From the NCBI GenBank assembly GCA_010909165.1, contig MU008165.1, positions 1,240,001 to 1,304,000 on the forward strand: a stretch of DNA of 64,000 bases, in the 5' to 3' direction. Shown here one piece after another: positions 56,680 to 64,000 of the stretch. Source of the stretch: Anthoceros angustus. Its lineage: Eukaryota > Streptophyta > Anthocerotopsida > Anthocerotales > Anthocerotaceae. The translations under genes were made by a program, and so were the position numbers. The notes below the pieces were generated by a model. It made no database searches. It was not told the origin of the DNA and worked only from the letters and a program-made list of their open reading frames with translations. Every line of letters starts with the position of its first letter. Position 1 is the stretch's first letter.

Positions 56680-57098
56680 TGCTACGACCGTACAAGCTAG
56701 CTTAGTGGAGATAGGACGGTTTTCATTCATTGTGATCGAGTTTTTATACATGTCTTGAGGGGCGGCCAAGAAGTAGGCGTCCACAACAACGAGGTTGTTG
56801 GGCCGTTAAAGGTTGTTAAAGTTAGTTTTCCCTAAGTAAAATACTTAATCCCTGTTTAGCGGCTAGTTAATCTAGGGTTATTTACCGATTCGACTTAACG
56901 GCTACACAAAGTTAGGTTCGTCCAAAAGTCGTCTTCTTGAAGACGACAACCAGGTTGAAACCTGGTTGTCTGTTTCGTTATGCGATTTTCGTTAGGTACC
57001 TCCTGGGTCGGTTCCTGCTGCCTCATCCGGCTATGGCTGAAGGCGGCTTCGTTCCCGATAGCTACACACGCAGACTGGCCATTGTTGTGCGTGTGTCA
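56680..57098 (-). repeat. 5' LTR
   Basis: 419 bp; 5' LTR relative to the minus-strand element. Contains two adjacent short inverted repeats at 56928-56968 that are absent from the other LTR. Confidence 0.92.
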
Positions 57099-57103
57099 TA
57101 CTT

Positions 57104-57356
57104 GGTACATCAACAGGGTTTCAAGTCCGTGCGATACTCTAACAGTATTTTAACCGTTTTCGGACGTTTTTGGAATGTGTTCCTACCCGACTGACTGCAT
57201 ATGTACTAATTTTTTGTACGTATTAATTAGGTGTTAAAAACATATAAATATTATCTATGGCATATTATTTAACTGCATATGAACTAATTTTTTGTACGTA
57301 TTAATTAGGTATTGAAAAATACCATAGTCGGGCTCTTACTTGGTCGCTCTTCAGTA
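57104..57356. other. AT-rich spacer
   Basis: Contains a direct repeat: an ACTGCATATG-ACTAATTTTTTGTACGTATTAATTAGGT block at about 57195-57230 and again at about 57271-57308. No gene seen. Confidence 0.5.
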
Positions 57357-57466
57357 TTGAGCTTTGGTCTTATAAGACCAAAGCTCAATGGCATGTTATA
57401 AATGTAGGAATTGGCCATCCGTGCATAAATGCATGGATGGCCAATTCCTACATTTATAACATGCCA
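57357..57466. repeat. Two consecutive perfect hairpins
   Basis: 57357-57388 is a perfect 32-bp palindrome (TTGAGCTTTGGTCTTA and its reverse complement). Immediately after it, 57389-57420 and 57435-57466 are perfect 32-bp inverted arms around a 14-nt loop. This could be the core of a MITE or a snap-back small-RNA precursor. Confidence 0.9.
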
Positions 57467-57578
57467 TTTAGAGATCAAAGTCTCATTTACTACTTTATAG
57501 TTTGAAGGAAGCGAGATCTGATGTTCCAATAAGGGAGAGATCTCATTTAGAGAGTTCATAATTAAATACGACCGACAT

Positions 57579-57952
57579 TATCACAGTCAGATGCATGCAG
57601 ACTGTGAGCGGACAAGCAGGACAAGCCAGCTTGGTGATAGATGCTAGCTATGTAATCAGTAGCTAAACGGACTGCACGCTAGTGTAGGAAGACGCAACAA
57701 TGAGCACGCTAGGGCGTGCAATAGGAAGCTGGTTGAGGCAAATAGGCCAACCAGGGTTAGACGGACAACATATTAGGCTAACCCAGATGACACTAACCTA
57801 CTCAAAACCCCAGTCAAGGAGAAAAGAACAGGTACACGGATAGGAGCGGGGGCTCCTTCAGCCCGTTCCCAAGAATCAAGACTCTCTCTTGCATTCCATC
57901 CTGCCGCGCCCTTCGTGCCTTGGTCTCCCGTCCCGGAGGAATGCCGATTACA
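57579..57952 (+). repeat. 5' LTR of the short element
   Basis: 374 bp, ends GATTACA. First dinucleotide mutated to TA. Confidence 0.85.
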
Positions 57953-58194
57953 TCCTGATATCAGAGCCAGGACGCGAGTGCTGATCAATGATCGATCCGA
58001 ATAGCCGCATTGAGTGGATCAGACGGTAGCGATTTGGGCTGACCAAAAGAACACTCATCGAGTGGGGGGGAGTCAGCAGGCTAGGGGCCGAAGGAATGTG
58101 GGAGCATCTGTGACAGGAAGTTGTTATCTAGCTGAGATGGATGGCAATGTGGTGAGTAAGGAAGTTTCTGCCCAGTCGACTTGCCGAGTCATTG

Positions 58195-58590
58195 GAAGCA
58201 TCAGCTAAGAAGAGCGCAACATCGAAGCTGATGGAGGGAAGTACGGTATTGCAGCCTGAATTTCTAGATCTGCAGCTAGGAGAGAAGGACCCAACCCTGT
58301 CAAGCAGTAGTCAGGCTGGTCAGATGAAGGAAGAGGGAAGGAAGTGCAACAACTTGCCGAGAAGACACAAGTTCAAGCTAAGTGACCAGCTCATCTTCCA
58401 GCCTGCAGAGATTCTTGATGTCAGAAAGCGCGCATTGCGGGGTAGGATCGTGAAGGAATTCCTGGTGAGATGGGCAGGCGACTATCAAGAGGACCCGAAC
58501 TGGGAAACTGAGGCCTTTATCGAAACTTTTCAACACCTCAGCAAACCCAGAGAAGAGAATGAAGAACGAGGCCCTCCTGATGCTCTTTAG
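58195..58590 (+). CDS. Chromodomain remnant of a Ty3-type integrase
   Basis: Open frame of about 130 residues up to TAG 58590 (first in-frame ATG at about 58231, at MEGSTVLQ). The C-terminal half is an integrase chromodomain: PAEILDVRKRALRGRIVKEF, LVRWAGDYQEDPNWETEAFI and a final helix. Chromodomains steer chromovirus integration to heterochromatin marks. Gag, protease, RT, RNase H and the integrase core are absent. The intact frame in an otherwise deleted element is notable, though its length allows chance survival. Confidence 0.7.
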   Translation, partial: EASAKKSATSKLMEGSTVLQPEFLDLQLGEKDPTLSSSSQAGQMKEEGRKCNNLPRRHKFKLSDQLIFQPAEILDVRKRALRGRIVKEFLVRWAGDYQEDPNWETEAFIETFQHLSKPREENEERGPPDAL

Positions 58591-58604
58591 AGGAAGGAGG
58601 AAGA

Positions 58605-58991
58605 TGTCACAATCAGATGCATGTAGACTATGAGTGGACAAGCAGGACAAGCCAGCTTGATGATAGATGCTAGCTATGTGATCAGTAGCTAGACGGACTG
58701 CAGGCTAGCGTAGGAAGACGCAACAACGAGCACGTTAGGGCAGGCAATAGGAAGCTGATTGAGGCAGATAGGCCAACCACGATTAGACGGACAATAGATT
58801 AGGCTAACCCATATGACACTAACCTAGCTGGTAGCCAGACTCAGATTCCTGGTCAATGATAAAAGGACACGTGCACGGACAGGAGCGGGGGCTACTTAAT
58901 CCTGTTCCCAAGAACCAAGACTCTCTCTCGCATTCCATCCTGCCGCGCCCTTCGTGTCTTGGTCTCCAGTCTCAGAGGAATGTCGATTACA
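58605..58991 (+). repeat. 3' LTR of the short element
   Basis: 387 bp, TGTCACAATC...GATTACA. Directly preceded by the purine-rich tract. Confidence 0.88.
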
Positions 58992-59161
58992 GATATTAAT
59001 ACCAAATTTCATACTTTGCTATTAACGCCAAAAGAACAAAACCTCTCACTTTGAGTCATGGGCCAACTGCGACACCAAATTTCACACTTTTATGAACCGT
59101 AGTATGACGAATCTCTAAGTCCATAATATATTTTCACATGTATATTTTTTTATCATTCTTT

Positions 59162-59926
59162 TTACCTTGCAGCCCTTGAGTGAACTGCGCCAAGCCCATC
59201 AGCACCCTCTACAATAGATGGCAAGGGGAAGAAAAACCAACTGGTGTTTTCAAAAGCTGTGATCAAATTTTCTTCAAATTCTAAACTCACAATCGGATAT
59301 TCCTGCACAACTTTAGCTATTTGTACAAGGTTTGCGCATTTTTTGTTTTCATGCACATGGAGTTTCACCCAATCATATTTCTTCAAACTATTTCCCAAAA
59401 ACATCGCTTTACCTGAACATGTGAGGTGTTTGTTAGATCTTATAACAACTTCGTAAAAAAGAGCAGGACAATGTGGCATGTAGAATATGGTGGGTTCAAA
59501 GAAACGCAAAGCTCCCATCTTATTATGTTTTAGTATTGAACACCCAAGGTCTTCTAATACAGATTGTTGTATAGCGTTCCATATAGGATCATACATAATA
59601 ATTTGTTTTACACCTTGAAGAGTTTTATTGAGTAAAAGTGCAAGAGCCAATTGATATCGTGAGTTCTCAATCCCTAGGTCGCCTAATCCATATACAACAA
59701 GTTGCTTGAATAAAAAATGACGAAATTGTGATAAGTTTTGCATCTGGTTGTAGAATTCTCTGAAAAACCGTGATGACATGATTTGCTCTTCTGCATCCTT
59801 ACACATTGCCATTAACATTCTTTTTTGCGTCAGAACATCTCCATGTTTCACTTCTTTTATCAAGTTATCGTTTATTGATGGAGATATTGGAATATTGTTG
59901 GTTTGTACTCCACTAAGTCCATCCAT
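59162..59926 (-). CDS. SRR1-like family protein (copy 2)
   Basis: Intronless ORF of 254 residues, ATG 59926, TAA 59162. Core motifs: QLVVYGLGDLGIENSRYQLA, IIMYDPIW, LEDLGCS, PTIFYMPHCP, YEVVIRSN and GKAMFLGNSL. Clearly paralogous to the gene at 764-1474, with similar length, no introns and similar low GC, in the opposite orientation. It keeps a full SRR1 domain and looks intact. It starts 170 bp right of the chromovirus derivative, so its 3' flank is transposon-rich. The light- or clock-related role is by family only. Confidence 0.78.
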   Translation of the reverse strand: MDGLSGVQTNNIPISPSINDNLIKEVKHGDVLTQKRMLMAMCKDAEEQIMSSRFFREFYNQMQNLSQFRHFLFKQLVVYGLGDLGIENSRYQLALALLLNKTLQGVKQIIMYDPIWNAIQQSVLEDLGCSILKHNKMGALRFFEPTIFYMPHCPALFYEVVIRSNKHLTCSGKAMFLGNSLKKYDWVKLHVHENKKCANLVQIAKVVQEYPIVSLEFEENLITAFENTSWFFFPLPSIVEGADGLGAVHSRAAR

Positions 59927-61400
59927 CCTGAGGATATGAAGGTTGAAAGAAAAATAAATATTCTTTAAATCAAAAGATTTGTGGACCTAAGTTGGTTAGA
60001 AAGAAGAAGAAATATCCTTTTGACTAAGTGGGACCTAAGTTGGTTGTTGGAAACCTAACCTTAAATTTTGGAGCCACATGACCATCTTTTATAGTTGTAC
60101 TCGTTATTGACCGCTGATCAAAGAAGGAAAGCAATCTTTTATAGTTGTACCTGTTATTGACCACTATTCAATAAAAGAAAGAAATTATGAAGGCTAACCC
60201 TATGTATAGTCGTTTACCTTTCTCTTCAATCGGGAAGGTTCAAATTTAGAAAATCTGCTTATGAGATTTTTCTCTTAGGAACCTTATAGAGCTTTAATTC
60301 GCCTTTCCTCTAGCTAGCTCTCCACAATGCTTTAAGCAATGTCTCAAGGAATAACCTAATTTTCAAGAGCTGGTCCTTATATACACAAAATCTTTTTAAG
60401 TTTCAAGAGCTTGCCCCCTTATGTCCCTCAAGCTCGTTCAATATGGGCAATTGCTTTGTATGGGATTCCATGCGACTACACTATGCACACTCCTTTTTAG
60501 GAAACATGCATGTGACTCTTGTCCCAACATGGGGCTAACAAGGCAGCTTCCACAAGTAGCCTGTATTCCCACCTTTTCATTTTATTTTACATGTTTCACC
60601 TTGTATTTTATAAAATTATACAATATAATAAAATTAGCTTTATTTTATAAGATATAAGTGATTATAGGTAGATCTAACTATGAAAAGATACTCATGCTGG
60701 AGCATGAGGCATGATAGATTGGATTGATTATTTATGTATGTATATAGATCATAGCGCATGGTCGAGTACGTAGAGTCACGGTTTGGACACATGATATCTA
60801 ACATATTCTAGGACAACACTTCAGCATACTATAAAATAAAAGATTACTTCATACCTTTTAGGTTGTGTCTTTTCCTTGGTCCGGGCTTGCACGGAAGGAG
60901 CATTTTATCATGAGAGACTGAAAACAAGTTTGAGTTCCTTTGTCCTTAAGGCGCTTAAAGGGCAAGTAGCTGCTACATCATGGATGCTAAAATTAAGAGC
61001 AGACCCCTTGCGTAGCTACTACACATGGATCCACAAGTTCAGGCAGGCGCCTCCCGCCAAACCTCAGAGCGCGGAAGCTAACCATAGCAATATTTCCTTT
61101 GCTGCAGATGAGGTGGGATCGGTCTGATATTTCTCGGACTTCCTGATTTTGTCGCTAACCTATCACACACAAAGTTGTCGAAATCCATGTCTGCTGAACA
61201 CAGCCAAATTCGAAAAAAATAAGCCCGGAAGGCCGACCTGATGTATTCGTAGCGAAAATGAAGGCATGGTATCTGAAATCGCGTGATGCAAAATCATACA
61301 CCACGGATGAGCTTGCCAGCATCGATGAAGTAGCCGCTCTCTGCTGGGTACCTGACTACTTCATGCTGAATGATAAATTAGAGACATCAAGCGCGGTTGA
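59927..61400. other. Spacer, no convincing gene
   Basis: AT-rich from 59930 to about 60860 with no ATG-led conserved frame; it includes the putative promoter of SRR1-like copy 2. Two similar blocks, CTTTTATAGTTGTAC...TATTGACC, lie at about 60090 and 60137. 60870-61400 is less AT-rich and should hold the 3' UTR of the NUA-like gene. Confidence 0.4.
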
Positions 61401-64000
61401 TCATTCCTGGGCATGCTCATCTTTCACAGCCTCGTGCGTGTTCGATGTTGAGGAGGTCTGTGCGCCATCAGCTTGTGCGCTATGGGCAGCACCACCTTGT
61501 GCACCTTCTGCAGCCATGGGTGATGTAATCTGATGGTCAGTGACCTCCAGAAAGACAAACATTAGAGGTCCACCTTAGCATATCTAGATGAATACCTGAT
61601 TGACCTTGGTTCCGAACACCTGTTGAGATCACCCGCCCTCTACCAGGTCCAGTGCCCCTCTGTTCGCCATAAAGGACAAAACATTTCAATGAAATTGCCA
61701 CAGATATCTTTAACACCGATGTACTTACAATTTGGTCTAGCAAAACTGGCCTAGTTGATAAGCAGCTGGTGTTGCACGAGCTATGGGTATACCTTGCTGC
61801 CACGTCCACGACCACCTGGTGGCCCTGGTGACGGAGGTGAAACATTTTGCTTTCTCCGAATCTCGGCCCTCTGTCTTGCGCGCTCTGCAAGGTTTATGGT
61901 TGTACTACCCCCCCTTGGGGCTTGCCTTGCTTGTCTTTGCAAATCCGTCTGCTCTCCTGACAAGGACACCTGGCCTGCTTCCGAGGCCACAGGCAGAGCA
62001 GAGGCCGGGTTTGGGACTTTACCAGTGGTGTCTGCAATCACCGGGACGTTTGCAGCTTCACTCCCTGAAGGTACATCCCCATCTCCAGTTTCTCGTCCCC
62101 CAGAAACCAAGCCAGTTTCCTGCTGTGCTGCATGAGAACCCTCGGCTATCCCCTCTGCATCAGTCATCAACTCCCCATCTTCTGTATCTTCATCTCTGTC
62201 AGCACCTCCTTCTTTCTCTGCATCTTGGTTCACATATGCACCAGCCTCTAATAATGCAGCCTTGCCTTCCAGTAATGCACTTTCTTCAAGATCTCTATCT
62301 TGAGGTTTGGAAGATGGCTCTGCAGTTAGAGCAACAATCAACTGAAGGTCACCTCCAGCACCCGTAGGTTCGACATAGCTCACGCTCGCTCCTGTGTCTG
62401 TAGAGGTAACATTAACAGGATGCACAGCTGGTAACAGTGTACCTATCTGAACTTCATCAGGCTGAATATCTTTCATCGGCACATCCAACACCAGTTCCTG
62501 ACTGCCTCCATGAGGACTTCCATTTCTGCCAGGCGTTTGATTTCCTTTTTCCACACCATTGTCTATTTCAGCAGGAACGACAGCATCCAGACCTGCATCA
62601 GGTTTTGCATATTCTCCCTCTCCTGACACTGCCCAAACATGTTCCTCAGTGATTGCTGGTATCGGCTCTGCCAAAGGGCGAGCCTGATTGCCATCACCCT
62701 CTCCAGTTGCCACTAGCTGCCGCCATACAGTGCGCTGTTTCTTAAGGACAGGAATGTCCCCCATGTCAGACACAGGCCTGTCTCTCTCCACCTCAGTACT
62801 GCTCTCTATCTGGATGCTCTCAGTCATTGTGACACTGAAATTATTGGACTCCACCAGGGGATCTGACATGGTTGGCACTGCCTCTACCGAAAGAAGTTGA
62901 ACCATATCCTCCCTGACACTCTGCAATACTTCCTCCCGACTGCCACTTGTAGTACAAGGGACCTCTGAGTAGGTAGAGGGAAGCTCCATTGCTTCATCAG
63001 GCCTTGCCCTCTTAGATGCAGGCACTGTTTCCGCAGGCATGCCATATTCATCCAACATGCCACTCTGTGGAACTGCATCAGCCATCGACGCAGTTCGCTT
63101 GCGTGCTACAGATGGTCCCACTCCCAGCAGTTGAGATGCCACAGTTGTTTCATCAACAGCTGAGGGCTCTAGAACTGAATCAGCACCAGCATTATCTGAA
63201 CCTACCAGAGGCGGCTCTGATGCATCTTGAACACTAATGGCAGCCCTCCTGTCTGGACTATCAGTATCCATTTCTGCTGTCTCAAGTTGCCCTTCTGTCA
63301 CCAACTCAGGCTGTTCAACCTGAACTTCAGGTTCTATTCTTGGCCGCACTAGCTTGCGTGTCATCTTGCGAGCTTGGGCTTGTGCCTTCTGCACCAGCTT
63401 AAACAAAGAATTTCAGGAAATGTCAAGATATAGGTTCAGATTATATGTAAGAAACCTGGACTGTCCTAAGAATAATGTAAGAACTATCATCAATTTCAAA
63501 TGCAGACTGCGCAGATTAACTTTACATGACCAACCTCTTTCTCTAGCAGATGAGCACGCAGCTGCTGTATCCTCAGGTCCAAGTCTTCCTTACTCTGGCC
63601 AGCTGGTGGGGGAGCTGGAGCATTAGACCCAGCACCCCGGCCAGCAGATCTTGGAGGGTGTACAAACTGCTTTGCACTTGGACGCGAAGCAGATACAACT
63701 GGGATTACACCAGCAGACACTAATGGTGAAGACGGTATGGCTGAAATAGCTGTTGAGACACCAGAACTCGGCAAGGATGTCTCTGAGAGTAGTGGCTGAG
63801 ACTCAGCATGCACGATGCTAATGGGAGCTGCAGAAATACCGGCATCAGCCTCTCCAAGAATTGGAAAGTTAAAGGATGCAAGCTCTACAGCTGCCCCAAC
63901 TTCTCCTTGAATTACAGGAGCACCAGAAGGTAAAGAAGTCGCAGCTGCAGTTGCTATTGGCTCAGCTGTTATAGCTGCTACAGCACTTGCAGGTGGTGCT
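61401..64000 (-). CDS. TPR/NUA-like nuclear basket protein, C-terminal part (runs off the window)
   Basis: Minus-strand exons from the window edge down to TGA 61401-61403. From 64000: a Ser/Ala/Pro-rich stretch with VHPPRSAGRG; a helical piece DLDLRIQQLRAHLLEKE (about 63560); a long exon (63406-61781) with basic ARKMTRKLVRPRIEPE, candidate nuclear-localisation motif RKRTAS and a long acidic low-complexity region; then TTINLAERARQRAEIRRKQN and a Gly/Arg-rich GGRGRGSK. Two small exons add GPGRGRVISTG and a tail ending DEHAQE. The order (coiled coil, KLVRPR, acidic region, ERARQRA, RG-rich) matches the C-terminus of plant NUCLEAR PORE ANCHOR. NUA sits at the nuclear basket and affects SUMO homeostasis and mRNA export. 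The rest of the gene lies outside the window. Confidence 0.68.

Larger units (their letters stand above)
50285..57098 (-). mobile_element. Ty3-type LTR retrotransposon, complete ends, pol core missing
   Basis: LTRs at 50285-50687 and 56680-57098 (TG...CA on the plus strand), flanked by a perfect 5-bp duplication TACTT at 50280-50284 and 57099-57103. On the minus strand the primer site TGGTATCAGAGCCAC follows the 5' LTR (56662-56676) and the polypurine tract AAGTGGGGGAG precedes the 3' LTR (50690-50700). The interior reads gag, protease, an unknown ORF, then integrase. No reverse transcriptase or RNase H motif (such as a Y.DD box) was found. The LTRs differ by several substitutions and one indel, so the insertion is not brand new. 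Confidence 0.92.
57579..58991 (+). mobile_element. Short LTR retrotransposon derivative with chromodomain ORF
   Basis: LTRs at 57579-57952 and 58605-58991, similar through their length; the left one starts TATCAC where the right has TGTCAC. Probable target-site duplication GACAT (57574-57578) / GATAT (58992-58996), one mismatch. The primer-site-like TGATATCAGAGCCAGG follows the left LTR (57956-57971), and a purine tract AGAGGAAGGAGGAAGA precedes the right LTR. The interior is only about 650 bp: an internally deleted, non-autonomous element derived from a chromovirus. Confidence 0.88.

Noticed and set aside
61258-61533. Plus-strand ORF starting MKAWYLKS, faintly like an acireductone dioxygenase N-terminus
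   Set aside because: It overlaps the last exon of the NUA-like gene on the other strand, the resemblance is limited to a few positions, and none of the metal-binding motifs follow.

Overview
This is nuclear DNA of a green plant (streptophyte). It carries intron-bearing genes for a plastid TypA/BipA GTPase, a chlorophyll-dephytylase-type hydrolase, a plant-type KDO transferase (KDTA), NOT2/VIP2, a TFIIIC subunit, a ferric reduction oxidase and a TPR/NUA-like nuclear-basket protein, together with LTR retrotransposons. Short introns (about 60-200 bp), GC-rich exons set in AT-rich spacers and close gene spacing suggest a non-seed plant such as a bryophyte, lycophyte or streptophyte alga. The sequence alone does not settle the clade.

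Layout: 0.7-1.5 kb, SRR1-like gene (+). 3.3-5.5 kb, two alpha/beta-hydrolase genes in tandem (+): a DUF829/TMEM53-type protein and a CLD1-like chlorophyll dephytylase. 6.0-9.5 kb, plastid TypA (-), head-to-head with KDTA (+, 9.8-12.3 kb). 13.7-16.6 kb, an unrecognised AT-hook/coiled-coil protein (+). About 17.1-17.7 kb, a CblD/MMADHC-like protein (-). 20.8-21.7 kb, an unknown membrane protein (-). 22.6-24.6 kb, an EamA/DMT transporter (-). 26.3-30.2 kb, NOT2/VIP2 of CCR4-NOT (-).

32.9-42.8 kb is the strangest part. A 1.7-kb promoter-containing unit is tandemly duplicated. It leads into two nearly identical but differently scrambled copies of one ferric reduction oxidase (FRO) gene, joined through a chain of direct-orientation jumps, nearly all at 8-12 bp microhomologies. 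This is either a real template-switching (MMBIR-like) rearrangement or an assembly/chimera artefact. Small homopolymer and dinucleotide differences and a shared -1 frameshift make artefact a serious alternative. A TFIIIC subunit 5 gene follows (42.97-45.16 kb, -).

45.5-59.0 kb is transposon territory: a 2.5-kb interval bounded by long inverted repeats; a 1.26-kb foldback; a complete-ended 6.8-kb Ty3-type LTR element (-; LTRs, TACTT target-site duplication, iMet primer site, PPT) with gag, protease and integrase but no visible reverse transcriptase/RNase H; perfect hairpins at 57.4 kb; and a 1.4-kb internally deleted chromovirus derivative (+) that keeps only its LTRs, primer site, PPT and integrase chromodomain. 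A second SRR1-like gene (59.2-59.9 kb, -) and the 3' part of a NUA/TPR-like gene (61.4 kb to the window end, -) close the window.

The host genes do not form an obvious pathway. Several are plastid- or organelle-related (CLD1, TypA, KDTA, EamA, FRO); the others act in transcription, mRNA decay or nuclear transport. Exon limits were read by eye from GT/AG signals and family knowledge and are approximate unless stated.
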